A stretch of DNA of 64,000 bases. It comes from Streptomyces sp. CB00455. GTDB lineage: Bacteria > Actinomycetota > Actinomycetes > Streptomycetales > Streptomycetaceae. Below, one piece after another: positions 25,234 to 34,362 of this stretch. Both the position numbers and the translations under genes were made by a program. Location of the stretch: NCBI RefSeq assembly GCF_001905445.1, contig NZ_LIVQ01000002.1, positions 558,001 through 622,000 of the forward strand, read 5' to 3'. Every line of letters begins with the position of its first letter. Within the stretch, counting starts at the first letter, position 1. The notes beneath the pieces were generated by a model, which saw only the letters and a program-made list of their open reading frames with translations, was not told the DNA's origin and ran no database searches.

Positions 25234-25974
25234 TCATGCCTTCAGTGAGTCCTTGCGGTACAGCCAGGCGGCGGCACCGGTGAACAGTACGAAGTACACG
25301 GCCAGGATCGCCACGTCCTTCAGGTGCGGCGCGTCCCCGAGCTCGATGGCCTGCCCGAGGCCCGCGTAGGCGTGGGTGGGCAGCCAGTTCGCGAAGGACT
25401 GGAGCCACTGCGGGAAGTTCGCGGTGGGCATCCACAGGCCGCCGAGGATCGAGAGGCTGAAGTAGCACAGCATCGTGAGGGGGCGGACGTTGTCCCCGCT
25501 GGCCAGGTAGCCGATGGCGACGCCGAGCGCGGCGAAGACGAGACTGCCGGCCCAGATCGCGCCGGTGAGGGCGAGCCACTGCCAGAGCTCGAAGCGCACG
25601 CCCTTCGCGGCGGCCGCCACCGCGAAGACGACCAGGATGGACGGCAGGGAGAGGACCCCGGCGCTGGCGGTCTTGGCGAGGACGTAGCCGCGGCCCGGCA
25701 GGGCGGTCAGCCGCAGCTGGCGGACCCAGCCCTTCTCGCGTTCCTTGGCGATGCGTTCGCTGTTGCCCATCAGGACGGCCGTCAGGGCGCCGAAGGAGGC
25801 CATGGCGACCATGTAGAAGGCGGGCATGGTCAGTTCGGTGCCCATGACCTTGGTGGTGCCGTCGAGGGTGCCGCCGAGCATCAGGAAGAGGGCGGCCGGG
25901 TAGAGCACGGTGAAGAAGAGGTACTTCTTGTTGCGCAGGGCGCGGGCGATTTCCAGTGTGACGAGCGCGTTCAC
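25234..25974 (-). CDS. ABC-2 type transporter permease
   Basis: A 246-residue ABC-2 membrane protein with about six helices, including LFFTVLYPAALFLMLGG-like, FGALTAVLMG, ILVVFAVAAAAKG and SLSILGGLWMPTANFPQWLQ. It should form a homodimeric exporter with the ATPase encoded just upstream. Start GTG (25974-25972) overlaps the ATPase stop as GTGA. Substrate unknown: lipid or antibiotic export is common for such operons. Confidence 0.92.
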   Translation of the reverse strand: MNALVTLEIARALRNKKYLFFTVLYPAALFLMLGGTLDGTTKVMGTELTMPAFYMVAMASFGALTAVLMGNSERIAKEREKGWVRQLRLTALPGRGYVLAKTASAGVLSLPSILVVFAVAAAAKGVRFELWQWLALTGAIWAGSLVFAALGVAIGYLASGDNVRPLTMLCYFSLSILGGLWMPTANFPQWLQSFANWLPTHAYAGLGQAIELGDAPHLKDVAILAVYFVLFTGAAAWLYRKDSLKA

Positions 25975-26912
25975 TTCGAGGTCTCCTCGGTGAGGGCGAT
26001 GAAGGCCTGTTCCAGGCCGAGGCCCGCGACCTCCAGGTTGCGGGGGTAGAGCCCGAGCGCGTACAGCGCGTGCACGGTCGCGTCGGCGTCGCGGGTCTGG
26101 AGCCGTACGGTGGCGCCGTGCCGCTCGTAGGCGGTGAGCGCCGGCAGGGCGCGCAGCACGTGCTCCTGCGCCGCGTCCCGGTCGTCCAGGTCGAAGGAGA
26201 CCTTGCGGGCGCCGGCCTTGGCCTTGATCTCGGCGGCGGTGCCGTCGGCCAGCAGCCTGCCCTTGGCCAGGACCAGCACCCGGTCGGCGATCGCGTCGGC
26301 CTCCTCCAGGTAGTGCGTGGCGAACAGGACGGTGCGGCCCTGGGCGGCCTGTTCCCGCATGGTGGCCCAGAAGGCCTGGCGGGAGGTCACGTCCATGCCG
26401 GTGGTCGGCTCGTCCAGGATGATCAGGTCGCCGCGGCCGGCGGTGGCGAGGGCGAAGCGCACCCGCTGCTCCTGGCCGCCGGAGAGCTTGTTGACCATGC
26501 GGCCGGCGATGTCGTCGACTCCGGCCCGGGTGAGGACCTCGTCCACCGGGTACGGGCGCGGGTGCAGGGAGCAGCCGAGCGAGACGAGTTCGCGTACGGT
26601 CACGTCCTCCATCAGGCCGCCGCTCTGGAGCATCGCGCCGACGCGGCCGGCGGCGACGGCCTCGCGGGGGCTGGTGCCGAAGAGCCGCACGGATCCGGAG
26701 TCCGGGGGGCGCAGGCCCAGCAGGAGGTCGAGGGTGGTGGACTTGCCGGCGCCGTTGGGGCCGAGGAGCGCGACGGTCTCGCCCGGGTGGAGTGCGAGGG
26801 AGAGGCCGTCGACCGCCCGGACCGGGCCGTAGCTCTTGGTCACGTTCTCGAAGCTCACCACGGTGTCGGCGGCGGTGGGCGGCTGCGCGGTGCGTGTCGC
26901 GGTCGTCGTCAT
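25971..26912 (-). CDS. ABC transporter ATP-binding protein (drug/lipid exporter type)
   Basis: A 313-residue ATPase: Walker A GPNGAGKSTT, signature KLSGGQEQRVRFALA, Walker B LIILDEPTTGMD and a H-loop in FATHYLEEADAIAD. The long C-terminal extension (residues 225-313) is typical of DrrA/CcmA-like ABC-2 exporters. ATG at 26912 is the first gene of a four-gene operon (ATPase, permease, histidine kinase, response regulator) with overlaps or 4-nt spacing throughout. A perfect palindrome upstream may be the operator. Confidence 0.93.
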   Translation of the reverse strand: MTTTATRTAQPPTAADTVVSFENVTKSYGPVRAVDGLSLALHPGETVALLGPNGAGKSTTLDLLLGLRPPDSGSVRLFGTSPREAVAAGRVGAMLQSGGLMEDVTVRELVSLGCSLHPRPYPVDEVLTRAGVDDIAGRMVNKLSGGQEQRVRFALATAGRGDLIILDEPTTGMDVTSRQAFWATMREQAAQGRTVLFATHYLEEADAIADRVLVLAKGRLLADGTAAEIKAKAGARKVSFDLDDRDAAQEHVLRALPALTAYERHGATVRLQTRDADATVHALYALGLYPRNLEVAGLGLEQAFIALTEETSK

Positions 26913-26966
26913 GGCCCAAGATTCGCCCGTACGGGGCCCCGCGCGGCAGTGTCGCCCGTCGTGGGT

Positions 26967-26999
26967 GCCGCATGACGGATGTCATGCGGCGGACATGAC
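26967..26999 (-). promoter_or_regulatory. Palindromic operator candidate upstream of the ABC/two-component operon
   Basis: GCCGCATGAC (26967-26976) and GTCATGCGGC (26981-26990) form a perfect 10-bp inverted repeat with a 4-nt spacer; a third half-site CATGAC lies at 26994-26999. It is about 55-85 bp upstream of the ATPase start, a good position for binding by the operon's own LuxR-type regulator. No binding data; inferred from position and symmetry. Confidence 0.6.
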
Positions 27000-27000
27000 A

Positions 27001-27029
27001 GTGCCCCCGCCCGGCCGGGGCGGGGGCAC
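27001..27029. terminator. 12-bp GC hairpin terminator after the VanW-like gene
   Basis: Arms 27001-27012 (GTGCCCCCGCCC) and 27018-27029 are perfectly complementary with a 5-nt loop. It lies 11 nt beyond the stop of the minus-strand gene ending at 27041. Confidence 0.85.
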
Positions 27030-27040
27030 GTGCGGGCGCT

Positions 27041-29155
27041 CTAGCCGGCGTTGGTGTCGACCACGACGATCCGCTCGGCGGGCGTCTTGCCGCGCAGGGC
27101 CTTGCCGAGGGCGCCGGCGATGTCCTGCGGAGTGACCGCCGTCCTGGCTCCCGTGCCGCGGGTGATCAGGATGCCGTCGAAGGTGTTCCCGTAGGTGTCC
27201 TTGAGGGCTTCCAGGTCGAGCTTCTCGACGAGGTGGCCGTCGACGGGCTGCATGCTGAGGATGCGGGGCAGGGACTTGCTGCCGAAGGCGATGGACTTGG
27301 CGCCGACCTTGACCGTGGCGTTGGCGGACATCGCGGGTTCGGCGAAGTCCTTCATGGCCCGGTTGAGTTCGGCCTCGTTGATGACCGGTTCCTTGGTGGC
27401 GACCGGCAGTTGCGCGACATCGGCCTTGCCGGTGGCGACCATGTCGCGGAAGGCTTTGGTGACCTGTGCGACGGAGGCGTCCACGTCGAGGGTGGTCCCG
27501 GGGGTGCCGGGAACGGCGACGGCCTTGCCGGTGTCGAACTTGATCGTGCCTTCGGTGGCCGTGCCGGCGCTGCCCGCGAGTTCCTGGAGCGCGACCTGGA
27601 GCTTCTCCTCGTCGACCGGCATGACGGCCTCGGCCTTGCGCTCGTTGCCCAGGAGGGAACCGATGACGGTGACCGGGTTGTAGTCGCTGCCGGCCGCGTT
27701 GCGGACGGTGGTCTGGCTGTCGAGGGTCAGGCCGGCCTTCTCGGGCTTGAGCTCGACCTGCTTGCCGCCGACGCCGAGTTGGAGCGGGGCGGCGGCGCGG
27801 GTGCCGAAGGCGGTCTGGAGCTTGGTGACGGCCTCGTCGCGGCTGCCGCTGATGTCGACGCCGAGGACGGTGGTGCCCTTGGGGACGTCGGAGTGGTTCA
27901 GGAGCAGTCCGGCGCCGTAGGCCAGGCCGAGCAGGGCCACGACGCCGCCACCGAGGAGGACCAGTTTGGAGCGGCCCTTCTTGGCGGGCTTGGCGGGCTT
28001 GGCGGGCTTGGCTGCGGAGGCCTTCTGCTGCGGGGGCGCGGGCCGGGGGGCGCCCGGTGCGGGCGCGGGGACCGGGGTGGGCGCCGGGCCCGCCTCGGGT
28101 CCGGGCCAGCGCGGGCCTCCGTCGGCCCGCAGGCCGTCGGCGGGGGCTCCCCCCGGGCCGCCGACGGCGCCGGTGGCGAAGCCGCCTCCGGTGGGGCCGG
28201 CGGGGAAGGCCTCACCCTGGCTGCCGTAGACGGGGAAGGCCTCGGTGACGGGGCCCGCGTCCTCGGCGGGCCGGCCGTTGCCGTACGCCGGGACGCCCTG
28301 GGCCGGGCCGGCGCCGGGGCCGGCCGGGGGCGGGCCGGCGGGCGCGGAGCCCTGCGGGAAACCCTGCCCGTAGTCGGAGACCGGCGGCGGCGGGGTGCGC
28401 GGCGGGGCGAAGCCCGCGTCCGGCGCCGGCGGGCCCTGGGTGCGGGGCGGCGGGAAACCCGCGCCCGGTCCTGCCGGAGGCGGCGGGGTGGTCCCCTGAC
28501 CGGGCGCCGGGCCCGGACGCGGCGCGGGAGCAGGCTGAGGCACGGGAGCCGGCCGTGGGGCCGGCGCCGGACCGGCGCCGGGCCCGCCGCGCGGCGCGGT
28601 GGGCGCGGGACCCGGACCGGGCGCCGGAGCGGGGGCAGGGGCCGGGGCGGGGGCAGGGGCCGGGGCGGCGCCCTTGCGGGGCGCGAACCAGTTGCTGCCC
28701 GACTCCCCGGCCTCGCCCGGGCCCTGCCCGCGGCCGGGCTCCGCCTCGGCCTCGATGCGCGTCGGCCGGGGCTTCGGCCGCCGCTCCAGCGGCGGCTCGG
28801 CCGCCCGCGCGGGCGCGGGTTCCTGCCGCGGCGTCGGCGGTTCGTCCGGCTCGGCGCCGGGCGCACCGGCGCCGGGGCCCATCGCCTTGCGGACGACCAC
28901 CGGCGGGATCGGCCGCGAACCCGGGATGTTGATCCGGATCCGCGTCGTCAGGGTGGTCTCGGTCTTGGGCCCGTCGGATTCGGGCGTGGACGGCTTCGAG
29001 GTCACAGGGTTCTCCTCCGGGGCGGTCGTCGCGCCAGGCCGCGGCACAGTCGTGGACGGGGGCTGGCCGGTTCCGTACGGCGGTGTACCCGAGGGGTAGG
29101 CGGCTCCGCCGTGCCCCGTGGGCCCGGAGGACGAACTGTCGGTTTCACGACTCAA
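27041..29155 (-). CDS. Membrane protein with Pro/Ala-rich cytoplasmic region and PG_binding_4/VanW-like exported domain
   Basis: About 704 residues. The N-terminal 400 residues are disordered and Pro/Ala/Gly-rich, with a (PA)n run near residue 150 and a conserved-looking RIRINIPGSRPIPPVVVRK segment. One membrane helix (KLVLLGGGVVALLGLAYGAG) leads to an exported C-terminal domain with repeated PG_binding_4-like units (VLGVDISGSRDEAVTKLQTA; ELKPEKAGLTLD). This layout resembles VanW-family proteins that bind peptidoglycan, without a recognisable VanW core or L,D-transpeptidase motif. TTG at 29155 is used; GTG near 29005, after GGAGGAGAA, has a better Shine-Dalgarno and is a serious alternative. 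Confidence 0.8.
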   Translation of the reverse strand: MSRETDSSSSGPTGHGGAAYPSGTPPYGTGQPPSTTVPRPGATTAPEENPVTSKPSTPESDGPKTETTLTTRIRINIPGSRPIPPVVVRKAMGPGAGAPGAEPDEPPTPRQEPAPARAAEPPLERRPKPRPTRIEAEAEPGRGQGPGEAGESGSNWFAPRKGAAPAPAPAPAPAPAPAPGPGPAPTAPRGGPGAGPAPAPRPAPVPQPAPAPRPGPAPGQGTTPPPPAGPGAGFPPPRTQGPPAPDAGFAPPRTPPPPVSDYGQGFPQGSAPAGPPPAGPGAGPAQGVPAYGNGRPAEDAGPVTEAFPVYGSQGEAFPAGPTGGGFATGAVGGPGGAPADGLRADGGPRWPGPEAGPAPTPVPAPAPGAPRPAPPQQKASAAKPAKPAKPAKKGRSKLVLLGGGVVALLGLAYGAGLLLNHSDVPKGTTVLGVDISGSRDEAVTKLQTAFGTRAAAPLQLGVGGKQVELKPEKAGLTLDSQTTVRNAAGSDYNPVTVIGSLLGNERKAEAVMPVDEEKLQVALQELAGSAGTATEGTIKFDTGKAVAVPGTPGTTLDVDASVAQVTKAFRDMVATGKADVAQLPVATKEPVINEAELNRAMKDFAEPAMSANATVKVGAKSIAFGSKSLPRILSMQPVDGHLVEKLDLEALKDTYGNTFDGILITRGTGARTAVTPQDIAGALGKALRGKTPAERIVVVDTNAG

Positions 29156-29359
29156 GGCAGGTTCTCCCGGTTGGCTCCGCCGCCCGTCATACCGTGCGCG
29201 GGCAGCTCGGCGGCCCGTCCACCATACTGGCCGCCGCCCTCGCGCAACTGACCACCGGGAATCAGCGGTTCCCCATGGCCCCCGCCGAACCCCCCTGAGC
29301 GGGCCCGGGAGCTGCCGCGCCGTTCGTCCCGCCGGCCTCATGAAGAGTCCGACACCACG

Positions 29360-29743
29360 TCACTTGGCGGGCCGGGCGGCCGAAACCGGCCGATCCTGCG
29401 GACCGCGCATCGTGGCACACATCACAGCGAGCACCGTTCCCCCCAAAAGGTAGGCGTACATACCGATTCCGGACGAACCGAGCAGGAAGTCTCCCTCCGG
29501 CCGCGGGACACCGAGCAGGACGTACGCGAGGAACCAGCCGGCCGCGGGCCCGCCCACGCCGAAGCCGACCCCCAGCGCGATGCGGCCGCCCAGGAACAGC
29601 CCGAGGAGCGCCGCCAGGGCGAGCAGCAGCCCTCCTGGGGACCACAGGTCCACCACCAGCCAGCCGGCCGCGCCGGTGAGGGCGCCCACGACGAGCAGGG
29701 CGAGGCCCCCGGCGATCCGCCAGGGGGTCGTCTTCCCCCTCAC
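29360..29743 (-). CDS. Small DUF6113-like membrane protein
   Basis: A 127-residue protein with four predicted membrane helices ([35 protein letters not shown], a third near [12 protein letters not shown], a fourth [16 protein letters not shown]). It is conserved next to mshB in Streptomyces as far as I recall. Start GTG (29743-29741) overlaps the mshB stop as GTGA. Function unknown. Confidence 0.82.
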   Translation of the reverse strand: MRGKTTPWRIAGGLALLVVGALTGAAGWLVVDLWSPGGLLLALAALLGLFLGGRIALGVGFGVGGPAAGWFLAYVLLGVPRPEGDFLLGSSGIGMYAYLLGGTVLAVMCATMRGPQDRPVSAARPAK

Positions 29744-30657
29744 GCCTCCACCCCCGCGAAGAGGTCCCGCTCGCGCTCGCCGGCCGGCGCGCCGGACCGG
29801 CCGGCGACCAGCTCGTAGTACTCCCGCGCGAACAGCGGCTGCGCCAGTTCGTTGGAGAGGGCGAAGGAGGACCCGTCCACGGCGATCTGGGTGGCGTGGG
29901 CGCGCATGGCGGCCGCCTTCGCCGCCGCGTACCGCTCCGCGCCGCCGATCTCGGCGGTGATCCGCGCGTCGGCGACGACCCCCGGCACGTCCTGCGGGGA
30001 GGCGAGCCCGGGCGGCGGCCCGGCGCCTTCCGCCTCCGGGCCGTGCCCGCGGGCGGCGCGCAGTGCGGCGAAGCCCTCCTCGACCACCGAGAGGGGGACG
30101 CGGTTCCAGTAGATCTTCTCGACGGTGTGCGGCTCGCCGAGTTCGGGCCGGTACGCGGCCCCCGCGGCCAGTTCGGCCGCGCGCATGGCGACCCGGTGCG
30201 CCTGGATGTGGTCGGGGTGCCCGTAGCCGCCGTCGGGGTCGTAGGTGACGAGGACCTGTGGGCGCACCTCCCGGATGACCTCCACGAGGTGGACCGCGGC
30301 TTCGTCCACCGCGGCGGACCAGAAGGACCCGGGGTGGTCGTTCTGCGGGGCGCCCCTCATCCCGGAGTCCCGGAAGCGGCCGGCGCCGCCCAGGAACCGG
30401 TGGTCGGCGACGCCCAGTTCGGCCATGGCGGCGGCGAGCTCGCCGACGCGGTGGGCGCCGAGGGTGTCGTCGCGGTCGGCCGCCAGATGGGCGAGCCCGG
30501 GCGGGATGACCTCCCCCTCCTCGCCGAGGGTGCAGGTCACCAGGGTGACGTGCGCGCCTTCGGCCGCGTACTTGGCCATGGTGACGCCGTTGTTGATCGA
30601 CTCGTCGTCGGGGTGCGCGTGCACGAGGAGCAGACGACGGGCGGGGAGACCGTTCAT
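29740..30657 (-). CDS. mshB: Mycothiol biosynthesis deacetylase MshB
   Basis: A 305-residue zinc-dependent LmbE/PIG-L-family deacetylase that removes acetyl from GlcNAc-inositol during mycothiol synthesis. Zinc and catalytic residues: [15 protein letters not shown] near the N-terminus, with His and Asp ligands, and the second His in [29 protein letters not shown] is typical of MshB. ATG at 30657. The following small membrane gene overlaps by 4 nt. Other mycothiol genes are not in this window. Confidence 0.95.
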   Translation of the reverse strand: MNGLPARRLLLVHAHPDDESINNGVTMAKYAAEGAHVTLVTCTLGEEGEVIPPGLAHLAADRDDTLGAHRVGELAAAMAELGVADHRFLGGAGRFRDSGMRGAPQNDHPGSFWSAAVDEAAVHLVEVIREVRPQVLVTYDPDGGYGHPDHIQAHRVAMRAAELAAGAAYRPELGEPHTVEKIYWNRVPLSVVEEGFAALRAARGHGPEAEGAGPPPGLASPQDVPGVVADARITAEIGGAERYAAAKAAAMRAHATQIAVDGSSFALSNELAQPLFAREYYELVAGRSGAPAGERERDLFAGVEA

Positions 30658-30730
30658 GGGGCCCAGCCTACGAGGCGGGGCCCCGGCGACACGACCTGGT
30701 GCTGTGACCGGGGTTCACCGGTTCACAGCA

Positions 30731-30925
30731 CTAGAACTTGAGGCCGCTGATCATGCTGGCCACGTTCGAGGTGAGCTGGTTGAGGGTCGGGGCGATGGTG
30801 GAACTCGCCAGGTAGAAGCCGAGCAGCACACAGACCACCGCGTGTCCCGCTTTCAGGCCCGACTTTCGGACCAGCAGGAATACGACGATCGCCAGCAGCA
30901 CCACGGCCGAGATCGAGAGTGCCAC
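30731..30925 (-). CDS. 64-residue conserved membrane mini-protein
   Basis: MALSISAVVLLAIVVFLLVR followed by KSGLKAGHAVVCVLLGFYLA and a polar tail. It has two hydrophobic helices. The start GTG at 30925 has a near-perfect GGAGGTGA 6 nt upstream, so it is strongly translated. From memory almost the same sequence occurs across streptomycetes. Function unknown. Confidence 0.85.
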   Translation of the reverse strand: MALSISAVVLLAIVVFLLVRKSGLKAGHAVVCVLLGFYLASSTIAPTLNQLTSNVASMISGLKF

Positions 30926-31289
30926 GGCGGTTCACCTCCACGTCGAGCGGACATCGGTTCGCGTATTCGTGCTCGGCGGGAGTCATACCCACCGTGCGCT
31001 ACGGATCATAACTATCCGTACCAGCGCATCGATCGAAATCCGGCAGCACAAGGGGCGCACGACGCGCATGGACAGGGTCACGGGGGAGGCCGGCCAGGGC
31101 GCCCGTACGCCGCTCCGTCCGGCTGCCGGCCCCTGTGAGGCCGCCGGTGCCCGGAGCGCATGCCCCGGATCTCGGGTCAGAAACGGTCAAGTCGCCCGCG
31201 TGCGGACGGCGTTGCCGCGGCGGCGCCGGTTGCGGATGGCATACCCGCGCGTGGCGTGAAATGAGCGGTCGCGGCGATCGGTTTCGAAA
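30926..31289. other. 364-bp gene-free region
   Basis: It lies between the first opp operon's end (minus) and the mini-protein gene, whose promoter it must contain. TACGGAT (31000-31006) and ATCCGTA (31014-31020) form a perfect 7-bp inverted repeat with an AT-rich CATAACT spacer, a candidate operator or -10 region. I find no supportable coding sequence. Confidence 0.4.
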
Positions 31290-32351
31290 CTACTCCCCCA
31301 CCGGCGGACCGGCCGGCGGGGGCCGTTCCCCGGCCTGGGGAACCACCTGTTTCTCCGCCGCGAAGTGACAGGCCGACGGGTGCGCCGCGGGACCGGTGGG
31401 GAAGGCCTCCGGGACCGCCAGCAGCGGCACCTCCACCGCGCACCGCTCCCGGGCCTTCCAGCAGCGGGTGCGGAAGCGGCAGCCCGAGGGCGGGTTGGCC
31501 GGGGAGGGGACGTCGCCGGTGAGGATGATCCGCTCGCGGTGGGCGCGGGCCCCGGGGTCGGGGACGGGCACGGCCGACAACAGGGCCTGGGTGTAGGGGT
31601 GGGTCGGGTGGTTGTAGATCTGGGCGTCGGAACCGATCTCGACGATCCGGCCCAGGTACATGACGCCGACCCGGTCCGAGATGTGCCGGACGATCGAGAG
31701 GTCGTGCGCGATGAAGACGTAGGAGAGGTCGAATTCGCTTTGCAGGCGGTCCAGGAGGTTGACCACCTGCGCCTGCACGGAGACGTCGAGCGCGGAGACC
31801 GGCTCGTCGGCGACGATGATCTCGGGCTGGAGTGCGAGGCCGCGGGCGATGCCGATGCGCTGGCGCTGGCCCCCGGAGAACTGGTGCGGATAGCGGTTGA
31901 TGTACTCGGGGTTGAGGCCGACCACGTCCAGGAGCTCCTGGACCTTGCGGCGCCGGTCGCCCTTGGGGGCCACCTCGGGGTGGATCTCGTACGGCTCGCC
32001 GATGATGTCGCCGACCGTCATGCGCGGGTTGAGCGAGGTGTACGGGTCCTGGAAGACCATCTGGATGTTGCGGCGGACCGCCTTCAGCGCGCGCCCCGAC
32101 AGCTTGGTGATGTCCTCGCCCTTGTAGGAGATCGCACCGGCCGTCGGCCGCTCCAGGTTGACCAGCAGCTTGGCGACGGTCGACTTCCCGCAGCCGGACT
32201 CGCCGACGATGCCGAGCGTCTCGCCGGCGCGCAGGTCGAAGGAGACCCCGTCGACAGCCTTGACCGCGCCGATCTGCTTGCGGAAGACGACGCCCCGGGT
32301 CAGCGGGTAGTACTTGACCAAATCCTTCACCACCAGAAGGGACTCAGGCAT
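31290..32351 (-). CDS. oppF: Oligopeptide ABC transporter ATPase OppF (operon 1)
   Basis: A 353-residue ATPase: Walker [11 protein letters not shown], signature [13 protein letters not shown], Walker [13 protein letters not shown] and H-loop FIAHDLS. The C-terminal oligopeptide-type Cys cluster ([15 protein letters not shown]) marks the OppF/DppF family, where it may bind a [4Fe-4S] cluster. ATG at 32351 lies 8 nt inside the end of oppD. It supplies one half of the ATP-driven importer of peptides or other oligomers. Confidence 0.95.
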   Translation of the reverse strand: MPESLLVVKDLVKYYPLTRGVVFRKQIGAVKAVDGVSFDLRAGETLGIVGESGCGKSTVAKLLVNLERPTAGAISYKGEDITKLSGRALKAVRRNIQMVFQDPYTSLNPRMTVGDIIGEPYEIHPEVAPKGDRRRKVQELLDVVGLNPEYINRYPHQFSGGQRQRIGIARGLALQPEIIVADEPVSALDVSVQAQVVNLLDRLQSEFDLSYVFIAHDLSIVRHISDRVGVMYLGRIVEIGSDAQIYNHPTHPYTQALLSAVPVPDPGARAHRERIILTGDVPSPANPPSGCRFRTRCWKARERCAVEVPLLAVPEAFPTGPAAHPSACHFAAEKQVVPQAGERPPPAGPPVGE

Positions 32352-33327
32352 GGAGGCACTCCTTCCAGAAGTGGCAGGCGCTGGCGCGGGGCACCGGCGA
32401 CCCGGTCACCTCGTACAGCGGCGGGACCTGGGAGCGGCACAGGTCCCGCGCCATCGGGCAGCGCGGGTGGAAGGCGCAGCCCGGCGGGATGGCCAGCAGG
32501 TTCGGCGGCAGGCCCTTGATGGCGTAGAGCTCCTGGCCCTTCTGGTCGAGGCGCGGGATGGAGTCGAGCAGGCCGCGGGTGTACGGGTGCGCGGGCGCCC
32601 GGTAGATCTCGTGGACGGGGGCCGCCTCCACGATCCGCCCCGCGTACATGACGGCGATCTTGTCCGCGACGTCGGCGACGACGCCGAGGTCGTGGGTGAT
32701 CAGGATCAGGCCCGTGTTCATCTCGCGCTGGAGCTCCGCCAGCAGGTCCATGACCTGGGCCTGGACGGTGACGTCCAGCGCCGTGGTCGGCTCGTCCGCG
32801 ATGATGAGGGAGGGCTCCAGGGCCATCGCCATGGCGATCATGATGCGCTGGCGCATGCCGCCGGAGAACTGGTGCGGGTAGTCCCCCACCCGTTCCTTCG
32901 CCGCCGGGATCTTCACCCGGTCCATCAGCTCGACGGCCCTGGCCCGGGCGTCCTTGCGGGACATCCCCCGGTGCACCTCGTACATCTCGCCGAGCTGGGC
33001 CCCGACGCTGAGCACGGGGTTCAGGGAGGACAGGGCGTCCTGGAAGATCATGGCCATGTCGGCGCCGCGGATCCTCCGGCGGTCCTCCTCCTTCATCTTC
33101 AGCAGGTCCTCGCCCCTGAAGAGGATCTCGCCGCCCGCGATCCGGCCCGGTGGCACGTCCAGGATGCCCATCACGGCCTGGGCGGTCACCGATTTGCCGG
33201 AGCCGGACTCGCCGAGCACGGCCAGGGTCTCGCCCTCGTCCACCGAGTAGCCGACGCCGTTGACCGCCTTCGCGACTCCTTCGCGCGTCGTGAATTCCAC
33301 GTGCAGGTCGCGGACTTCGAGCAGCAT
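32344..33327 (-). CDS. oppD: Oligopeptide ABC transporter ATPase OppD (operon 1)
   Basis: A 327-residue ATPase with Walker [13 protein letters not shown], signature [15 protein letters not shown], Walker [14 protein letters not shown]-loop [11 protein letters not shown] and the C-terminal Cys motif [15 protein letters not shown]. It pairs with OppF as the motor of the importer. The start ATG at 33327 lies 12 nt after oppC, and the 3' end overlaps oppF by 8 nt. Confidence 0.95.
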   Translation of the reverse strand: MLLEVRDLHVEFTTREGVAKAVNGVGYSVDEGETLAVLGESGSGKSVTAQAVMGILDVPPGRIAGGEILFRGEDLLKMKEEDRRRIRGADMAMIFQDALSSLNPVLSVGAQLGEMYEVHRGMSRKDARARAVELMDRVKIPAAKERVGDYPHQFSGGMRQRIMIAMAMALEPSLIIADEPTTALDVTVQAQVMDLLAELQREMNTGLILITHDLGVVADVADKIAVMYAGRIVEAAPVHEIYRAPAHPYTRGLLDSIPRLDQKGQELYAIKGLPPNLLAIPPGCAFHPRCPMARDLCRSQVPPLYEVTGSPVPRASACHFWKECLHA

Positions 33328-33339
33328 GTGCGGGGCTCC

Positions 33340-34362
33340 TCAGCGCAGCTTGGGGTCGAGGGCGTCGCGCACCGCGTCGCCGAGCATGATGAAGGCGAGC
33401 ACGGTCAGGCTGAGCGCGCCCGCCGGGTAGAGCAGCATGTGCGGGGCGTTGCGGATCTGCGAGGCCGCGTTGGAGATGTCGATGCCCCAGGAGACGGTGG
33501 GCGGGCGCAGCCCGACGCCGAGGAAGGACAGCGTCGCCTCCAGGGCGATGTAGGTGCCGAGCGCGATGGTGGCGACGACGATGACGGGCGCGACGGCGTT
33601 GGGCGCGACGTGGCGCAGCATCATCCGGCCGTTGCCTGCGCCCAGCGCCCGGGCGGCCTGGACATAGTCGTTCTGCTTGACGGTGATGACCGAGCCGCGG
33701 GCGATGCGGGCCAGCTGCGGCCAGCCGAGCAGCACGATGAAGCCGACCACGGGCCACACGGTGGTGCTGGTGACCACGGACAGGAAGACCAGTCCGCCGA
33801 GGATCACCGGGATGCCGAAGAAGATGTCCGCGACGCGGGAGAGCAGCGCGTCCGACCAGCCGCCGAAGAAGCCGGCGAGTCCGCCGAGCGCGGAGCCGAG
33901 GAGGGCGGCGCCGAGGGTGGCGCAGATGCCGACCGTGATGGAGGCGCGTGCCCCGTAGACGGTACGGGTGTAGACGTCGCAGCCCTGGGTGTCGTAGCCG
34001 AAGGGGTGCCCGGGGGCGGAGCCCTGCTGGGACTTGGACAGGTCGCACTGGAGCGGGTCGCCGTCGGCGATGAGCTGGGGCCAGATGGAGATGACGACGA
34101 GGAAGAGGATCACCAGGGAGGAGGCGATGAAGAAGGGGTTGCGGCGCAGCTGGTGCCAGGCGTCGGACCACAGGGAGCGGGCCTTCTCCTTGGTTCCGGA
34201 GCCGCCGGCGGGGCCCTGTCCGGGAGCCTTGTCCAGGCTGTCGGCCTCTTGGAGGGCCAGGTCCATGACACCGCCCTGGCCGGTGGGCGAGACCGCCTCG
34301 CGGGGGCGGGGGCCGACGGGGTCGTAGCCGCCGCGGCCTTCGGAGCGCTCGGGCTCAGGCAT
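33340..34362 (-). CDS. oppC: Oligopeptide ABC transporter permease OppC (operon 1)
   Basis: A 340-residue permease. Residues 1-75 are a polar, low-complexity extension; membrane helices begin at about residue 77 (IASSLVILFLVVISIW). The EAA loop DYVQAARALGAGNGRMMLRH faces the ATPases. The extracytoplasmic PFGYDTQGCDVYTRTVYG is typical of the OppC/DppC family. ATG at 34362 overlaps the end of oppB by 8 nt. Confidence 0.94.
   Translation of the reverse strand: MPEPERSEGRGGYDPVGPRPREAVSPTGQGGVMDLALQEADSLDKAPGQGPAGGSGTKEKARSLWSDAWHQLRRNPFFIASSLVILFLVVISIWPQLIADGDPLQCDLSKSQQGSAPGHPFGYDTQGCDVYTRTVYGARASITVGICATLGAALLGSALGGLAGFFGGWSDALLSRVADIFFGIPVILGGLVFLSVVTSTTVWPVVGFIVLLGWPQLARIARGSVITVKQNDYVQAARALGAGNGRMMLRHVAPNAVAPVIVVATIALGTYIALEATLSFLGVGLRPPTVSWGIDISNAASQIRNAPHMLLYPAGALSLTVLAFIMLGDAVRDALDPKLR

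Noticed and set aside
29740..30657. Possibility of a general LmbE-type sugar deacetylase instead of MshB
   Set aside because: HAHPDDES and GHPDH motifs with the actinobacterial setting favour MshB.
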